Source of the DNA: Naganishia liquefaciens
Taxonomy: Eukaryota; Basidiomycota; Tremellomycetes; Filobasidiales; Filobasidiaceae
Direction: 5' to 3'
DNA length: 64,000 bases
Assembly (NCBI GenBank): GCA_013423385.1
Contig: BLZA01000040.1
Span: forward strand, 310,001-374,000
The notes beneath the pieces were generated by a model. The model searched no databases and was not told the origin of the DNA. It worked only from the letters and a program-made list of their open reading frames with translations. Shown here piece by piece: positions 35,901 to 45,973 of this stretch (position 1 is its first letter; each line of letters opens with the position of its first letter). The position numbers were made by a program, and so were the translations under genes.

Positions 35901-37298
35901 TTCCCTATCATCCACCTCCATATCCCAATAAATCTCGCGCGATCGGCCGCCGAGCCATCTTTGTCCTCTTCTGATGATATTGATGACGTCTTCGTATTCG
36001 AGAAGCAAGATCTTGAAATCGGCCAAATTGATGATGAAGTCGATGCCCATATTGTTCTGAGTCGTGCTCGAACCGACCGCTTGCTGCCCCGCTTTGGATG
36101 GACCGTCAGGAAAGGTACGAATATGATGTTCCATCGCTGCCTCGAATAATTGGGCTCCTTCTTGTATTGCGTTACAAGAGGCAAACAATGGCGGTAATTC
36201 GGCTAGAATGTTCATGTCATGAGGCAGGATTTGGAGGACCCGACGAAAGGCTTTCAAGGCCTTGCGGGGAACAACTTCAGAGAAAACAGATGACATCGTT
36301 AATCTGACACTTACGGCTTCGTCCTCGCCGAACTCTTTCGCCATCATCGCATGCTCCCACAGGAGATTGACATCATTCGGGTCTACGGCGACGACACGCC
36401 TCATGCAGTATAGGGCTTGTTGTCTTTGGCCGGCAGCTCTGAAAGGAGACTGTCAAGCCATGCGATGGCAAGGTTCCCCTTCGAACTCACTTTGATCTGT
36501 CTGCAAGATCTCTCCAAGTCTCGACGTCGTGCATCAAGTGTGCCGCCACTAATCGACATCCAATCTCTTTCTTCTCATCTCCTTGTTCGCGATGCACCTG
36601 CGCCAGAAGCATCCATGCTTCAGATTCAGTGGCGTCAAGTCGGATGATTTCGCGATAATTCCGCTTGGCTTCCGGTAAATCGTTAGACGCATATGCGAGG
36701 TTCCCTGCCTCGAAGAGATCCTGCATCTCCTTGGACCGTTTGCGTTCCCTCTTTCTACGTGTTCCTGCTGATGGCGATCCCTGGCGGCGATTACGCTTAC
36801 GTCGGCGTCCACCGAATCCCTTGGCGAGTGCGAGGTCGTCCCGGATAGCGGCCATATCTTCGACAATAGACGCATCGTGTCTTGTGGCAAGAGCGTTCTT
36901 ATCGTAAAGGTCTCCATCATTCTCTCCTATTGTATGTATGAGGGCGCTGTAGTGCAGTCGTCAGATATATGCATGTATCGAGAAAGACGGATAGATCAAT
37001 TACTTGAAGGAATCGTCCTCCTCCTGATCTTGTCGGAGTGCATCCACGTTTCTCCCTCGGGCTATCTGCGTACCATTCTCATCCTCATCTTCATCTTCAT
37101 CTTCATCATCGTCTCCACTATCCTCTTCAGATAAATCGGAGGGATCGAACGCTACCGGCAAGGTATCAACAGGAAAGCTCGATACTTCCCAAGCGGGAAC
37201 ATACCTTCTTCCTCATTCAGGTCTTCATCGTCGAGATCATTTTCATCCTGTAGTTCATCGTAGTCCCCGTATTCGGCAGCATCGTCGTAGAGATCCAT
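32992..37298 (-). CDS. TFIIIC TPR subunit (Tfc4/Sfc4, GTF3C3 type)
   Basis: The gene starts at 37298 with a very acidic N-terminus (MDLYDDAAEYGDYDELQDEN) and ends SEEWLGV at 32992-32994. Many introns interrupt it. A basic linker around KRKRSKEMQ-like sequence precedes the first TPRs (DLFEAGNLAYASNDLPEAKR, ATESEAWMLLAQVHREQGDE, PNDVNLLWEHAMMAKEFGED, ALKAFRRVLQILPHDMNIL). The second half contains further TPR pairs around a long acidic insert (about 33,830-33,960). This arrangement, TPR array 1, spacer, TPR array 2, is that of the tau-131 subunit of TFIIIC. That subunit recruits TFIIIB to tRNA and 5S genes in the nucleus. The extent is clear from both ends, but individual exon borders were not all assigned. 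Confidence 0.85.
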
Positions 37299-37923
37299 AC
37301 TAATATGTGCTCGCTATCCTCTTGATCGGATGCGAGAAAGATGCGGAATACGGCCAATGTTGTGAAAGTTGTTCAACAAGGTGATTGTCGGGTATTTGAT
37401 GGACTTGACGGCGTACTTGAGCGTCCTCGTGATCGGAGGAAAGACTTGCCTGTCAGCAAGATGCAGATGCCGATGTGCCTCAGAAGAGAATGCGGAGTTG
37501 CCAACCCAGGTTTAGGAAACGAAGGGTTTGAATCGGGGACTTGTCGAAGCAGACCCCTAAGGAAGCAGATATCTCGATTGAATTACTACAACAAAGTAAA
37601 CATACACCTCGTCCTCTCAAGACTGCAAGTCTGCGTGGCTCGATAGAAAGCCTTCAGCACTGACACAAAGGGATCTCCATCCCGGACCGCTCTATGTCTA
37701 GCTGTTACATTCCGCGGGGAAGGGCGACAAGAGACGGAAAATTGTCATGAATTGCGCGGACTAAATTGTATTGCAGGAATTGCAGAATGTTCTCTTTTGT
37801 TAACATGATTATATCATGCCTCGGGCAAACTGGAAGACTACAGCTGTGTATGCGGTACAAGTCTCAATGAACCTAGTATGTGCCATAGCCTTGCAATCAA
37901 CCCAAGATCCCAACAAGGGAGAC
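37299..37923. other. Intergenic region: TFIIIC subunit promoter and uL3 3' end
   Basis: This 625 bp lies between two minus-strand genes. An AT-rich stretch near 37,760-37,820 (TTGTTAACATGATTATATC) is a likely 3'-end region for the uL3 mRNA. A GGGTTTGAATCGG near 37,516 recalls a tRNA B box, but no cloverleaf can be drawn around it. Confidence 0.35.
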
Positions 37924-39475
37924 TTAAAGGTCTCGCTTGAGGAGACCGGTGAAGGCCTTTCGCTCTTCGACAGTCTGGAACTTTCCGTGACCGAACTTGG
38001 AGGAAGTGTCGATGAACTTGAGGTCGACCTTCTCCAAAGCGGCTCGGGAAGTGGGAGGAGCCAACGACTTTCGCAAGACGGTGACTCGCTTCTTGGGACC
38101 GGCGGTGCAACCCTTGAGCATGACGAAGGGGTTCTTGACAAGACCGTAGTGGGGGAAGCCACCCATCGGGTTGATGGTCTTCTTGGTAATGTCGTAGGCG
38201 GTGGCACCAGACTCATCCGAAGTACCGTCAGCGATTCGGTAGATCTTCTTGTTGGTCTCGGTTCGGTGGTGGTAACCGTTCTGACCAGCTCGGGCGACCG
38301 AGAACATGACCTTGGACGGATGCCAAGCACCGATACAAGCGACCTTTCGGAGACCCTTGTGGGTCTTTCGGGGCAGCTTCTTGGTTCCCCATCGGTGGGT
38401 AACACCTTCGAAACCGTGACCCTTGGTGACAGCGATGACGTCGATGACCTCGTCCTGCTCGAAGACCGAAGTGACATCGACAGTCTTTTCGAAATGGTTC
38501 TTGGCGAACTCGACCTTGTCAGCGACGGAACCACCGTTGACCTGGATCTCCATCAAGTGGGCCTTCTTCTGCTTGAGACCGGTCTTTCGGAGCTGAGTGT
38601 GGGCCAAGACTCGGACAACAGTGCAGTACTTCCTGATTCGCTCGAGCTCTCGGGCGATGGATTGACCGTTGTTGTCGGCGTGCTTCTTGGCGTACTTGGT
38701 GAAGGCCTTCTTCTTGGACTTGTACCAGTTCTTGTAGAATCGTCGCTTGAGCTCGTCGGACAAGTGCTCAGCCCAGACGGTGGTCAACGATCGAAGCCCT
38801 CGGGGGGTCTCGACGTAACCGACAACACCAACAACGACCATGGGAGGGGTCTCGATGACGGTGACGGCCTCGACGACTTCTCGCTTGTGCATCTCTGTAA
38901 GCGGATGTCAGTGTAGCTCTCGAGCTTGCTAGTGCAAGAACACTCACTGGATCCGGGTCGGTCAAGATCTCGGACGATGTGGGTCATACCAGCCTTGTAG
39001 CCCATGAGAGCGGTAAGATGAACAGGCTTGGAAGGATCATCCTGTAAAAGGCCCAAGAGTGAGCCTTCCAGTCCAATAATCACTTCTGGTCAAGCACAGT
39101 CTCGCATCTTTCCTGGCCAAACATGAGACTCCAAGCATCTGGCACACCATTCGCTCCTTCTTCAGCTGTCTAGCTCGCGCCATCTCTCGTCGCTGGCTGC
39201 GCCACCATCTTCGCCCAGCAGCTTTCACCCGCTCATCCCCAGACGAGAGAAGGTTTGGGCCCGACGACCTCCAGAGTTTCCAGGTGTTCCCGAATGTTGG
39301 AGACTGTATTGTGGAACCGGGAAAGGCATGCTACTGCGCAAGACCATCAACTTCCAGCCACCTAAACGCTTACCTTGGGGAAAGCCTTCACTCGTCCTTG
39401 GTGCCTGGCTGCTCGCTTTCGGGGCAGGAAACCCAGGGAACCGTGTCGGGGAGCTTCGTACTTTCGGTGAGACAT
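37924..39475 (-). CDS. RPL3: 60S ribosomal protein uL3
   Basis: Three exons (39374-39475, 38948-39041, 37924-38894) give 388 residues, the normal length of the family. The start [20 protein letters not shown] and the blocks [78 protein letters not shown] and [15 protein letters not shown] are near-identical to other eukaryotes. HPSKV contains the histidine that is methylated in some species. Codon use is strongly biased, as expected for a highly expressed gene, and creates a 366-codon open frame on the opposite strand that is not a gene. Intron 1 is 332 bp, several times longer than the others here, while intron 2 is about 53 bp. Confidence 0.97.
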
Positions 39476-40109
39476 GTTGACTATCCACGAGGTGCTTGAA
39501 TTGGTGACTGGTGGGGTGAAGAAAGGGTCCAAGATGTTGACAAGACGGTGACGACGGGGGGAGACGATGTCAACGACCACCTGCAGCGGTAGGGAGACAG
39601 CCTGCGATGCCGAACGGCGCAGCGCGGTCCATGGAGACTCGGGACAGGTCAGGGAAACCCGACAGCGCTAATATAAAAGCGCAGACTAGCGCCCTTTGGT
39701 ATACAGCATTCTAGAGTGTGCCTTAAATCCCCCTGGTGAACTGCTCGATTTTGACATGACTTTCTGGCCGCTTATCCGTCTACTTTCCGATCCGAACGCT
39801 CCGGCCGGTATTATGTCAGCTTTCAGGCTCGGCGATGCACCCGAGGTCGCAAGCTACTGTAACTGCAGAGTACAGCCCAAATAAACATACTCTGTTCTTC
39901 TTCTGCATTTCTGAAAGTCGCTGAGGCTTGACCGCTTCTACCACCATCTCAGGAGACGCTGCGCGCCTGGCCAGGACAATAGCGGGCTGCGGGCAATATT
40001 CCTGCGGTCCCACCACCTATTTCTTTGAACTCCCACGCCAATTTACGCCAGGCTCTGCGCATCAGCCCAATCGTCGGCGCCAACGGTCATCTCACTCGAT
40101 ATCGCAATC
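39476..40109. promoter_or_regulatory. Divergent promoter uL3 / F-box protein
   Basis: The start codons are 634 bp apart. ATATAAAAG at 39671-39679 is flanked by the short inverted arms GCGCT (39665-39669) and AGCGC (39678-39682). In one direction it lies about 195 bp from the uL3 ATG, in the other about 430 bp from the F-box ATG, so which gene it serves is unclear. A pyrimidine-rich stretch with CCCCC just above 39,475 suits the first bases of a ribosomal-protein mRNA. Confidence 0.4.
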
Positions 40110-41551
40110 ATGGCCTCATTGCAGCTGCCCCCGCCCTCGCTCGACACGATGCCAGAGGAAATCCTCTCCCAGATCGTCGCGCCGCTTCTCCCCTTGAAAT
40201 GGTACTCGCTTTCAGTTCTCGTTTCCCTGTCGCAGACGTGTTCATCGCTACGAACATGGCTCCTGGAGGATGAATCGATCTGGAACAAGGCTTTGCTGGG
40301 CAGAGGCATGGGGCGGCCGCTGTACACGATTCCTGGGTACGAAGGATTTCCAGAGTGGGAGAAGGAAATACGGGACGCGCATCGCAAGATTCGGGAAAAG
40401 GCTGCATTGGAGAAGCCCGCCGCACAAGCTGCTGAAGGAGATATCGCTACATCCGCCGTCAAGAGGGCAATGACGGCCGCAGCGCCGCATGCACAATCGT
40501 ACGCTGATCGCCCGGGCCAATACAAAACTAGTCGCTCGCCTATGCCTCCATCTGCGGTGTACCATCACGGCTATCCTGATGCCATGGACTGCGATGACGG
40601 ATCAACCGACGACGCAGAAGACTATGCTTTTCCCATCACTTGCCGCGACCTCTGTTTTCGAATATACGCCCACGAGCGCAAGTGTCTCAGCTGCAAAGTC
40701 GGCGATTCCAAGCTATCGCACTATTATTTGACTGATAACGATCTCAGGAATGCCGACAAGGTGGGCGTCCATCCGACGATTCTTAAATTCATGGGCAACA
40801 ATTGGGGGTTTGGGGCATTCGAGCCGGCGTACTTTGACAAGGTCTTAAGTATAAGAGAAGCGAGGACGAGAGCAGTGGGTAATGCTTCAAGACTGCGGCA
40901 TTACAGAGCTGACGATCGCGCAGGTCCGTACGGCCAAGTTCTTCGTCGGCTATGACTTTTTTGGCTTTTGTCCCTACACACTCGCCATACGCATACGCAC
41001 CAAGTCTGAACCTCTCACGCAGCCAGCCCTTTGCAAGATCGACGTCTCGGTGTTCATTCCTGCACGTCGTATGAGCGCTGCTATCGACCGATCGACCAAT
41101 CAGCCCGTGTTTTTCGGGCCGGAAGTATGTTATATCAGTAGCTTTACGGTGGAGAACTATAATGGTGTCACGCTTGGAGACTTTCAACGAGCCTTTGAGA
41201 AATGGTAAGCGAGATCGGACGTGATCAGAGATAGTGCTGATTGGATGTTCAGGGTGAACTCGCCAATGCTTCCAGAGGAAGCCAAAGAATTCGAAGAAAA
41301 GGGCGCATACTTTTCTTCGAAGGGCAAGAGCGCGACTAGAACTGCATTCGTGCCCGAGAAGTAGTGAGTCGTGCCCGTCGTGCAATAGCGTTCCGCGTTC
41401 CGCTCATTCTTTCTTGCCCAATAGTCCAAGATTCCGACGCGACGACAAGCTATACGAGATTGGCGACATTCGACCCGTTGGCAGCCGAGTCGAACATGGC
41501 AGAGCATGTTTGCTTTTAGGCGACAGATATCCCGGCTCGAATCTGCATTAG
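40110..41551 (+). CDS. F-box domain protein
   Basis: Four exons (40110-40848, 40907-41204, 41253-41363, 41425-41551) give 424 residues. The F-box is at residues ~10-55: LDTMPEEILSQIVAPLLPLK, LVSLSQTCSSLRTWLLEDES, IWNKALLGRG. The first intron was set at 40849-40906 because it joins YFDKVLK to ELTIAQVRTAKFF; reading through gives an early stop. After the F-box comes a low-complexity Ala/Pro/Asp stretch, a region with CRDLCFRIYAHERKCLSCK (CxxC pairs), then a conserved-looking block (VGYDFFGFCPYTLAIRIR, FFGPEVCYISSFTVENYNG). It presumably binds Skp1 and recruits a substrate to SCF. I do not recognise a specific named orthologue. Confidence 0.75.
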
Positions 41552-42341
41552 AGGTGTTGCCTGGACGGATCTACGTTGAACAGAGACCAAGAAGTCGTGA
41601 GATGGTCGACAAAGTCCGATGTGCCTTTTTAGGTTGTTTTAGGTACATTCCAAGTATAATACGTGAAGTGAAGCGCGAGACCGGCTATATAGCGGCACAG
41701 AGTATGGAACGGTGGAGCGTTGGATGTAGCAGCTGCTCAACAAGGCGGGTGTTGGCAGCCAGTTTCTTCGCGCTGCCTCCTGGAAACAATATATGCTACA
41801 TTGCGTAGTCCTCTTGGCTGGAAAGCCAAGCTCGGCCGTAGACTCCAAACAGGGAAGTCATCCCTCCATTAAATGCCCCTCCTGATGCTTGGGTCTGTTG
41901 GGTGGCGAGATCGTCGCACATGATATTGATTGCGTTTGGCTGGCACATCCGGCCGCTGAGCACATGTCCAACGATTGTCCCGACTCTCATATTCACCTGA
42001 GTTGCTATGGGCATCAATGCGAGCAATTGCGCACTGATTCCCTTGCAAGCCAATCATCTGATGCAACCCAACCATCTTGCTTGCTATACATACCAAATTG
42101 ATAAGCAAGCCCGATAGCAGGACCCTTTCTCGCGCCGCCTGCCCAGTAAATCCCCGACTCTGGCCTCGGCTGCCCCAATCGCAAAGGCGCGCGTGTGTGT
42201 CGCCGGGGCAAATCTTTCGCCTTGCTCGTCACGTTTACGCATCTCGTCACCCGTGATCACAAGGTGGTTTGGTTCAGGTTTACCTCAGTCCGCCTTGCAA
42301 ACTCTCCGTTCGACCTGATTGCACGAACAAATTCTCACAGA
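41552..42341. other. Intergenic region between F-box gene and NAP1
   Basis: This 790 bp contains GCTATATAGC at about 41694-41703, a perfect 10-bp palindrome with a TATA core, far (about 640 bp) from the NAP1 ATG. Closer to NAP1 the sequence is C/T-rich, as in leaders. No protein gene is supported. Confidence 0.35.
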
Positions 42342-43990
42342 ATGGCTCAACCAATCGCACCCCGACAGGACAGCATCGCCGCTGCCGCCACCCCGGCAAA
42401 CACCCCTTTGAACGTGGCTCCCATCTCTCGAGGCGAGGGTCTGCCCAAGCCGACCGTTGCCACCGTCGAGGAGGACGCTGATGACGAGGAAGGTGATGAG
42501 TTGGAAGGCGGCAACCCCGCTAGCATGTTGGCCCGAGTGAGTCTTTGGTGTTCTCGTTGGAATTCGTAATAGGGGCTATGCTGCACAGATGCGGTTCTGC
42601 CCTCTATTAAGAGCATGCGAAAGATCATTCTCATTGCAGCGCTGACCACATTTTTCCTCGCAGAACCCGGCCCTCTTGAACATGGTCCAGAGCAGGCTCG
42701 GTGGATTGGTCGGCCGAGACTCTGGCTACCTCGAGTCCTTACCGGCTCCCGTCAAGAAGCGAATCCAGGGACTGAAGGGTATCCAAGTCGAGCATTCCAA
42801 GATCGAGAAGGACTTCCAGCTGGAGTTGCTCGAGCTCGAGAAGAAGTTTGCCAAGAGGTACGAGCCCCTGTACACTCGACGAGCCGAGATCATTGCCGGC
42901 AAGGTCGAGCCCTCGACCGAGGAAGTGGAAGCTGGTAATGCTGCCGATGAGGAAGACGACGAGGAGGAGCAGGAAGCCAAGGTCGAGGAGATCAACGAGG
43001 AGGACAGCGACATCAAGGGTATCCCCGAGTTCTGGTTGACCGCATTGAAGAACCACTCGATCATTGGTGAACAGATCACCGAGAAGGATGAGGAGGTACA
43101 TCGTGGCGGCTTATGCACTTCCTCGTGATGCTAAAGCATACATGTACAGGCTCTCAAGCACTTGACCGACATCAAGCTCGAGTACTTGGACACCAAGCAG
43201 GCCGGCTTCAAGCTGCTCTTCTCCTTCTCCCCCAACGACTTTTTCGAGGACTCGGTTTTGACCAAGACCTACTACTACCAGGTAGGCGAGATCGCACGCG
43301 AGAAAGGGCACAGCTGACAGCGTGATCACAGGAAGACATTGGTTACGGCGGTGAATTCGTCTACGACAAGGCTGTCGGTCACGAGATCAAGTGGAAGGAA
43401 GACAAGGACTTGACCAAGACTGTCGAGATCAAGAAGCAGCGTAACAAGAGTGAGCATGCCGGATCGCCGCCTGATTCCCTTGCTGACTACCTGTTTCAGA
43501 CACCAACCGAACCCGAGTCATCAAGAAGGTCATCCCCACGGACTCGTTCTTCAACTTCTTCAAGCCTCCTCAGCCACCTTCGATGGACGACCTCGAGGGC
43601 GGTGACGTCAATGAGGAAGAGCTGGAAGCATTGGACGAGAAGCTCGAGATCGACTACCAGATCGGTGAAGACTTGAAGGAACGAGTAAGCCATACTGAGC
43701 GGCGAGGGGTATGCGAGCGCTGACCACCCTTGACTCGCAGATTATCCCCCGAGCCATCGACTTCTTCACCGGCAAGGCCCTCGAGTACGAGAATGAGGAT
43801 GACTTTGACGAGGAGGACTTTGACGAGGAGGATGAATTTGACGAGGACGATGTGAGTCTGGGCGCTGGCTCATGCCTTGTCATCTATTGACCACGGCCCT
43901 TCTTTGCTACAGGACGAGGACGAGGACGACCGTCGTGCTGCCCCCGCTCCGTCCACCTCGCAAGATCCTCAAGAATGCAAGCAACAGTAA
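42342..43990 (+). CDS. NAP1: Nucleosome assembly protein 1
   Basis: Seven exons (42342-42536, 42664-43095, 43150-43281, 43332-43449, 43500-43684, 43741-43851, 43913-43990) give 416 residues. A short Ala/Pro/Asp/Glu-rich tail precedes the long dimerisation helix ([33 protein letters not shown]). The NAP fold follows ([92 protein letters not shown]) and an acidic C-terminal tail. NAP1 is a histone H2A-H2B chaperone that shuttles between cytoplasm and nucleus. Family order and length are complete. The last exon ends in QECKQQ rather than the prenylation CaaX seen in animal and plant relatives. Confidence 0.95.
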
Positions 43991-44577
43991 TTCGCTTTGT
44001 GCAGTCTTGGAACGCCTCACCCTCCGCTTTCTTGCTGTATTTCCTTGCTCTCTCNNNCCCCCCCCCCCCCCCCCCCCCGTCTGTAAGATAAGCAAAGCCA
44101 TATGCGGCGATGGCGGAATATCTCTGTTGTTTATGAGGTTTATGACAAATATCAAGAAGGCTACGCTGCGTAGGTGGAGTCGACTTTTGGTCGGCAAGGG
44201 CAGTCTGCAGAGCAGAGCTGCGCTGGCGGCGAGGCTGGAGCTTGCTGAGAAAGCTGTTCTGTCATGTCGGCACCTTTCGCTGAGGTTGGACGTGCGTCTG
44301 GCCTTCTATACACTCATTGGCGAGCGAGTAGCTTTCCGTTGCATCGCAAATTTGCGTTCTGGTCTTTGAGAAACGCATCTTCGCCTCGAAGCGCCTTTCA
44401 TGTATCGCTTCGGATCAAGGGACATGCATGACCAGCGCCAAATGATTCCCGCGGGATCCTTGACCAAATGCCGATGACTTGTGGCAGCGATTATTACAAG
44501 TAAAGATGTGCAGTACATTTTCCCTTTTTTTTTTTTTACACGTTCCCGGCCGCATCGAGACTGTCCAGCCCTCGCGC
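43991..44577. other. Convergent 3' region with an assembly gap
   Basis: This 587 bp holds the 3' ends of NAP1 (plus) and the second F-box gene (minus). At about 44056-44078 it contains three N followed by about 20 C, so the true length here is unknown. A 15-T run near 44526-44538 lies just beyond the F-box stop. No gene is supported. Confidence 0.5.
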
Positions 44578-45637
44578 TTAGAACGGCGCACTGAACTGAT
44601 CCTCCCCGCCTCCCATGCCGCCCAAATCCTTGTGTCCCCTGGCGACCCCGCCGAGCATTCCTTTACTCTTACTCTTGCGCCCATTCAAACTCTTGTAATG
44701 CGCCCTCATCTCTTTTTTACTCCTCGTCGCGGGCGTCCCTGCCCCGCTGCCGCCCCACGAATCGTTATTCCCCCCGGGCGTACTGTACCCGCTTCCGGCC
44801 TCGCTAACACTGGCGCTCAACGCTTCAACATCCACATTCAACGGATCCCGGCGCTCGGCGTCTTCGGGCTTGCGCATGACGAGGTCGCGGAACGCCGGGC
44901 GCCAGTCTCGCTTGGATTCGCGTTTGCTCCATTGGGGCGTGGCCGAGGTGGGGATCGGAGTCGTCACCAAGGGAAGGCCGCGGTGTTTGAGGTAGGGGTC
45001 GTAGCCCGAGTTGGGGTCGTCTGGGTCCGGGTCCGTCGGTAGGCGGCGGGAGGCGTGGGTAGGAGGTGGTTGAGGAAGGGTGAGGGCGCGGCAGTGGAGG
45101 AACCATGCTGTGAGCGGGCGAGCCGTGAATATGGACATGAGCTCGTCCGTTTCCCGAGGCGTCACGAGCCGTAACAATTGACATACTATAATTCAGCGTC
45201 GAGCTCTTCCTCCATCGCTTGCTTACGCGATTACACCGCGCAAGACTCTTGATATCGAGCTGCAAAAAGATCCTCACGGCCAACGCTGACGGAAAGACAC
45301 GAAGCTAGAATCAGAGGCAAGATGACGTCAACGGATCGCCGGGGCACGACAAAGGCGGCGGTATGCGACTCACGGGATCCCGCGTGGGTGATTTCAAAGC
45401 TACTTTTGCCGGCAACCCTGCACTGCGTGGTCCACCGGGAACAGGCGTCCCCGGACGTGTCTGCAGATCGACGAGCTCATCTTCGTCTTCGTCGTCGTCG
45501 TCGTCAAACTCGTCTACAAACTCGCCATCCTGGACGCCATCGCCTTCCTCGATGGAGAGCCGGGAGAAGCGCTTGGAGGGGGACGGGTGGGATGCTGCTT
45601 GGCGATTGGCGAGTGCTGTATGGAGCAGGCTTGACAT
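44578..45637 (-). CDS. F-box domain protein (second)
   Basis: Three exons (45374-45637, 45187-45304, 44578-45107) give 303 residues. The start MSSLLHTALANRQAAS was chosen as the first in-frame ATG. An acidic run of about 15 Asp/Glu lies near residue 40-55. The F-box is at residues ~90-125: VFPSALAVRIFLQLDIKSL, ARCNRVSKRWRKSS. Directly after it comes LNYTWFLHCRALTLPQPP, and further on QWSKRESKRDWRPAFRDLV, a block that recurs in fungal F-box proteins of this type. The C-terminal ~90 residues are Gly/Ser/Lys-rich. It should link Skp1 to an unknown substrate. It is divergent from the M1 aminopeptidase. Confidence 0.78.
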
Positions 45638-45973
45638 GGGGATGGCTGGTGGTGGTGGTGGTGGTAGTGGTGGTGGGAATGCTTGTGTGCCCAAGGCGAA
45701 ACGTGGTCATTCGCGATATTCGCTTTGGCTGATTGGATTCATCCCGCGCGCCCCGGTCAGATGACTGTCGGAGTGACGTAATCACCCAGAGCGAGGTGCG
45801 CCCCGCCTCCCCCTCCCCGCTTGGCTGCTGATTTCTTTCTTTATTTGTTTCCGCGCGGGCTCGTCCGGGGTGCCAATGCATGCATATGTGGGGGTCAGAG
45901 GAAAAAGCAATCAAGGACGGCGACGGATTCACCTGTGGGGCATCTACTTGATTGCTGCATTCCACCGCGCACC
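45638..45973. promoter_or_regulatory. Divergent promoter F-box / M1 aminopeptidase with TGG repeat
   Basis: The start codons are 336 bp apart. A (TGG)n microsatellite at about 45646-45678 lies just before the F-box ATG; it would be read as CCA repeats in that leader. A C-rich stretch (CCTCCCCCTCCCCGC) lies near 45807. No plain TATA box is seen. Confidence 0.45.

Noticed and set aside
37510-37565. tRNA-like B box GGGTTTGAATCGG
   Set aside because: No A box or pairing stems can be drawn around it.
37816-38916. A 366-codon plus-strand open frame opposite uL3
   Set aside because: It mirrors the strongly biased codons of the uL3 coding exon and its sequence is repetitive Leu/Ser/Val/Gly with no family motif.
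45646-45678. TGG repeat as a regulatory or coding element
   Set aside because: It is a simple microsatellite upstream of the first in-frame ATG of the F-box gene; no evidence ties it to a function.
45821-45973. Upstream in-frame extension of the M1 aminopeptidase
   Set aside because: It has no ATG, is dominated by promoter-like C-rich sequence, and the family normally begins near the ATG at 45974.
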